A DNA stretch of 64,000 nt. Source: Proteromonas lacertae. Taxonomy: Eukaryota; Sar; Bigyra; Opalinata; Proteromonadidae. The notes under the pieces are model-generated. The model saw nothing but the letters and a program-made list of their open reading frames with translations. It did no database searches and had not been told where the DNA came from. Shown in pieces: positions 60,506 through 64,000 of this stretch. Position 1 is the stretch's first letter; each line of letters opens with the position of its first letter. The DNA is taken from positions 496,001 to 560,000 of the forward strand of contig NGBS01000292.1 in NCBI GenBank assembly GCA_002245135.1, in the 5' to 3' direction. Position numbers and translations under genes: made by a program.

Positions 60506-61783
60506 TCAATCACTACTACCAGAATTAGTGTATAATAATCTTTTCTTTGGTGGTAAATGATCAATTAAATCAGCTTCATTTTCCACTATTAATTAAATAT
60601 ATCAATATATATAATAAAATACATGTTGTACTCATCGGCAATGGAGTTCCAATTTTATTTTTATTAGGTGTTGTAAATACTAAGTCTATTTACACAAAAT
60701 TAATTATAAATTCATACTTAGTGTATCTTCCTGTTCTTGTGTCCATTTATTCCCAACTACAACTAATTCAGAAGGTGTTGAAGAGGTAGGAGATCTGAAA
60801 TAAGGTGATAATTGTGAAGGAGATGATAAAAATGGAGTAAATGAAGTTGTTATATTGGCACGCGGTGATCTTGGACTAATAGATGGTGAAATAACTATAA
60901 AATATTAAGTTTATAATATATATATATATACTATTTCTATCAAAATCATCAATAGATAAATCTGAATGTGGTGTATTGGATAGTCTTGGATGCCTAAATG
61001 GAGTCATATAATCACCTTGATTAGTTGTACTACCAACAGTTGTATTTCTGTTCAATGGAGATATAATACTATCAGAAAATAATGAAGTTCTTGGTGAATT
61101 AGATGGAAAAGAATGAATCTTTCAGTGGAGAGAATAACTTAGTAGAATCAATGTGGTTAGAAGGTGATAAAAATGAATTTGTATTGATATGTAACTCAGG
61201 TCTTTGAGGCTGTGAAGATGTATTTAAAGATTGAGGTGAATGGAGTGAAGGTGGTGATGTAGATGAAGGTAGTGGGATTTGTTGCTGTTGTTGTGTAGTT
61301 TGTATGTTAATATGAGGTGTAGATCTTTTCAGTCTTGTTGATGATTCTAATTATTATAAATTAATGAGTAAATAATATACTTTTAGTTGTTTCACCTGAA
61401 TCTGATTTATCACTATCATGACCTGTTCGACTTATTCTTCGTAATGTGCTATTATAATGATTCTTTATAGCATTATCAGTTCTTCCTGGTAATTCTTTTG
61501 CTATTTTTGACCAGCATGTTCCATATTTATTAAATGCATTTCTGAATAATTCTTCTTCCTCTGCAGACCATTGCCCCTTTTTTATGTTTGGATCAAGTTG
61601 GTTGTGCCATCTGTAAAATTAAAATAAAGAGTAAAAATACCTCTCTCGACATTGCTTACCACTTCTACCTGGTAGTAGTTCCGCTATTGTACACCATTTC
61701 TTAAGACCATACTGTCTAACGAATTCTATCATTTTATCATCTTCTTCTTTTGTCCATTTCTTTGTAGCTTTACTAGCAGGCAT
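60506..61783 (-). CDS. R2R3 Myb transcription factor
   Basis: DNA-binding regulator. [21 protein letters not shown] opens directly into repeat R2 (Trp at KKW, KKWCTI and RERWHNQL) and R3 ([41 protein letters not shown]), almost identical in pattern to the vertebrate c-Myb R2R3 pair, including the recognition helices GKQCRERW and [12 protein letters not shown] 30-nt intron interrupts R2 at RER. After the DNA-binding part the protein is Ser/Pro-rich with many SP sites ([21 protein letters not shown]), and ends [15 protein letters not shown] with an NLS-like PPKKR. A one-base shift is needed near 61105 (T-run). Divergent (94 bp) from the TIM gene. Confidence 0.88.
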
Positions 61784-61877
61784 ATTTTAGTTATTGTATC
61801 ACTAAAAAACTAGAAAAAATAAATAAATAAAATGATGAAAAACTGACAAGCCTATTTCAAACTTACTTTTTTAAAAA

Positions 61878-62152
61878 ATGTCTTCTAACTCAACACCTGT
61901 TTTATCTTCTGAAGTAACAAAAGCTTTAATCAATGCACAATCCATTACAGAGTTTATCAAAGAGTATAATGATGTTTCTAGTTATTGTTTAGAATGAATA
62001 CAACTTGCTTTAACAAATGTGTTACAGTTTTTGATATTAATATGATATCTGGGGAAGAAGCATTGTGTGTTGATCATTGCACGAAGAAGTATATTGAAGT
62101 GAATAAGCTAATTATTGAAAACCAGCTCAAAAAAGCAAAGTCAACTCATTAA
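61878..62152 (+). CDS. TIM9: Small TIM chaperone of the mitochondrial intermembrane space, Tim9-like
   Basis: Hexameric chaperone that escorts hydrophobic precursors to the inner membrane. Two exons (61878-61963 and 61993-62152, 29-nt intron) give 81 residues. The twin CX3C motif is intact: CFNKC then CVDHC, 16 residues apart, preceded by a Met-Asn-Thr-Thr and followed by TKKYIEVNKLI. The CF..CV..F...MISGEEALC..HC..KY spacing fits Tim9 (human CFNDCVNDFTTRKLSGKE) better than Tim8, Tim10 or Tim13, though these are hard to separate without alignment. Confidence 0.85.
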
Positions 62153-62238
62153 TTATTACTATTTAAATACATATAAATCTTTTTAAAATGTGTACGTATG
62201 TATATATATGATTAGGTTGGGGATTTGTTATACAATCA

Positions 62239-63183
62239 TCACGCCTTTGTTACAATGAAAGTACATCCAAATCCAACTGCTGTAGAGATCATTACAACAA
62301 TCACAAACACATAAATAACATTAGGGCTTCCAAAATTACAAGTATAACCATTCTCTTCTTCAACAAAGAAATGTGTATCATCTGTATTGATATATAACAA
62401 TCCTAACAAATAAAACTCTCTTACTGGTACATTCTCACTAGTACTACCGTTACCTTCTTCTTCTTCTAGTGATATTAATATATCATGTGGGATTAAATAG
62501 AATCTAATCACTGATAATATTGATATAACTCCTAATGCAAATATAAGGACAACTATTATAGGTATTAAATAAATTCTTTTATTACAAGGTACTGGATGCT
62601 CTTCGTTTATTGTGCATGTTAAATTATATGAAAAAATCATTTGAAGTAATATCAAAATAAAAGCATTTAATACTGATGCTAAAAATAGAAAAATGTTTAT
62701 TATAAATGCGATTGTTGATAGTCTTCTTACAGGGGCAAACCAATAGTTACGATTTGGTAAGCCAATACCACTTTGACAGGATGGAATTACCACTATAAAG
62801 AATATTTCTTAATGAATTATACAACAAATTATTGTGATTATAAATGAAAATCCAAAAACTACCCCTATGTATAGAGCAACTAATCCCGCCTATTATATGC
62901 CATAAAATCTTGTTAATACTCTATTACAATAACTCAGCGGTTCTTCTGAAGCTGTAAAATGGCACACACACGTTTCTGGTAATTGTTTATAAGTTACGCC
63001 GACATGAATTCCTACAAACACTAAAGATCCTATAAGAAGAATCCAACCACTATAGTAACAAAACAAAAAAGCTAAGATACACAATAGTTTTATAGATCAA
63101 ATTCCATCTAGGTAAATACTCTCTATTATTACTAGAAAAACACATTTAAAAACTATTTGAAACGATAATATTTTTTGAAACAT
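62239..63183 (-). CDS. Four-span membrane protein, unrecognised
   Basis: The C-terminal exon (62793-62239) encodes about 180 residues with three membrane spans (LSTIAFIINIFLFLASVLNAF, YLIPIIVVLIFALGVISILSV, VIYVFVIVVMISTAVGFGC). The upstream exon has one more (SGWILLIGSLVFVGIHVGVTY) followed by a loop with CVCHF and YCNRV. Loops carry Cys pairs (YNLTCTINEEHPVPCNK; GYTCNF) that could form extracellular disulphides, giving a 4-TM arrangement reminiscent of tetraspanin or MARVEL proteins without their signatures. The 5' end is uncertain: a T-run near 63065 breaks the frame and the Met at 63183 is my best guess. Confidence 0.5.
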
Positions 63184-63498
63184 CATTTTTTTAATTTTTA
63201 GTAGATTGTAGTTTAAATTATGATAATCTAACAACACTTTCACTGTTTAGAAATTACAACAACTAGAAGCAATAATTTTACTTCACAATTATAATTAATT
63301 AATTAGATGAAGGTGATTTATGATATATAATCGGATCAAATATAATATTAACATATATATTGTATGGGTTGTTATTTTATAAGATTAAATTAGCTTGACA
63401 ATTGCTTGTGCGTGTTTGAATTCCAACCAATAACATTCACTGTGCCGCCAAACAATATCATTGGTTGATTTCATTAATTCGCCGCCATTCTCTTTTAA
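63184..63498 (+). promoter_or_regulatory. Putative promoter of the ribonucleotide reductase gene
   Basis: Non-coding, just upstream of the reductase start. It contains a CCAAT on the plus strand (about 63426-63430), an inverted CCAAT (ATTGG, about 63460-63464), and two GCCGCC-type motifs (63445-63452 reads TTTGGCGG on the minus strand; another GCCGCC near 63480). TTTGGCGG is one base from the E2F/DP consensus, which controls S-phase genes including ribonucleotide reductase in plants and animals. Functional meaning is inferred. Confidence 0.35.
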
Positions 63499-64000
63499 AT
63501 GCTTTGCTTTCATCTAGACGATAACTTTGTTGAACAGTACCGTACAAAAGTTCCACCATTTGGATTTAATGGCTTAGGTGAGTTGGTTTACAGAAGAACT
63601 TACTCAAGAATTCAACCAGATGGTACAAATGAAGATTGGTACCAAACAGTCAGACGTACAGTAGAAGGAACATACTCTATTCAGAAGGAACATATTCAGT
63701 CTTTTCATTTAGGTTGGAATGAGGAACAAGGACAGAAATCAGCTCAAGAGATGTATGATTTAATCTACAACATGAAATTCTTACCCCCAGGCAGAGGCTT
63801 ATGGGCAATGGGAACATCAATAGTTCACGAGAAGAAATTAGCAGCAGCACTCAACAATTGTGCATTTGTATCAACAGAGAATCTCGATAAAAACCCATCA
63901 AAACCATTTGAATTCTTAATGGATGCTTCAATGTTAGGAGTTGGTGTAGGGTTTGATACAAAAGGTGCAAACAAAGTAACAATCATCGGACCATCTGAAG
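63499..64000 (+). CDS. rtpR: Adenosylcobalamin-dependent ribonucleoside-triphosphate reductase (class II), 5' part
   Basis: Makes dNTPs from NTPs using coenzyme B12, without oxygen or an iron subunit. The first 167 residues are present; the gene runs off the window. Hallmarks match the monomeric Lactobacillus-type enzyme: PPFGFNGLGELVYRRTYSR, TNEDWYQTVRRTVEGTYSIQK, EMYDLIYNMKFLPPGRGLWAMGTS (compare TPSGRNLWISGTD), LNNCAFVSTEN with the active-site Cys of NNC, and PFEFLMDASMLGVGVGFDTKGA (compare MKGGGVGF). No intron so far. Class II enzymes of this kind occur in scattered eukaryotes such as euglenids, dictyostelids and some oomycetes; no targeting peptide visible. Confidence 0.95.
   Translation, partial: MLCFHLDDNFVEQYRTKVPPFGFNGLGELVYRRTYSRIQPDGTNEDWYQTVRRTVEGTYSIQKEHIQSFHLGWNEEQGQKSAQEMYDLIYNMKFLPPGRGLWAMGTSIVHEKKLAAALNNCAFVSTENLDKNPSKPFEFLMDASMLGVGVGFDTKGANKVTIIGPSE

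Noticed and set aside
63499-64000. Bacterial contamination because of the class II reductase
   Set aside because: The flanking genes on the same contig are spliced eukaryotic genes, codon use is AT-rich like its neighbours, and such reductases are known in several protists.

Overview
The window is nuclear DNA of an AT-rich, gene-dense, single-celled eukaryote. Genes lie on both strands, mostly 40-350 bp apart, and are split by very short introns (mostly 25-60 nt, GTAT...ATAG). Proteins carry Asn/Gln runs of the kind seen in amoebozoans, but IFT25 and LRRC56/ODA8 orthologues point to a motile cilium, which argues against a dictyostelid. A mitochondrially targeted HslU and a small TIM chaperone suggest ordinary protein-importing mitochondria. 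A ciliated protist or amoeboflagellate fits; I cannot place it further. Stop codons look standard (TAA, TAG and TGA all end genes).

Layout. 0.3-10 kb: HslU (-) and a Nup133-like nucleoporin (+) diverge from a 41-bp spacer; IFT25 (-) and TAF5 (+) follow, then an unrecognised gene (-). 10-15.4 kb: a low-complexity Ser/Thr/Asn protein ending in a Glu/Pro/Thr/Gln repeat array, a TBC Rab-GAP, and a small single-pass membrane protein. 15.8-21.3 kb: a decayed copy and a long but frame-disrupted copy of a secreted/type I membrane protein family. 21.4-28 kb: LRRC56, a BTB-BACK protein, and a receptor-like protein with a cytosolic PH domain. 28.2-34.8 kb: one giant ELM2/PLU-1-like/PHD/homeodomain-like chromatin protein. 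35-41.4 kb: a possible small gene, ribosomal protein eL30, an LRR protein, a coiled-coil protein with a starch-binding-like module, and an anchored M14 carboxypeptidase. 41.4-49.3 kb: two tandem CxxC proteins, an RCC1-UBR-box protein, a Bacteroidetes-like uracil phosphoribosyltransferase, an LRR protein and a BTB-Tubby protein. 49.4-55.7 kb: a very large N/Q-rich gene with internal duplications. 55.8-58 kb: a non-coding ~2.1-kb imperfect palindrome. 58.7-64 kb: an unrecognised low-complexity gene, an R2R3 Myb factor, a Tim9-like chaperone, a multi-pass membrane protein and the 5' part of a B12-dependent class II ribonucleotide reductase.

The genes do not form one pathway. Themes are chromatin/transcription (TAF5, ELM2-PHD, Myb), cilium (IFT25, LRRC56, perhaps Tubby and TBC), mitochondrion (HslU, TIM) and nucleotide supply (UPRT, RNR). 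Several otherwise convincing genes need a one-base shift to stay in frame, often in or near homopolymers, so part of the disruption may be residual assembly error rather than biology. Exon joins were made by hand from frame, GT/AG ends and family similarity; no search was run.
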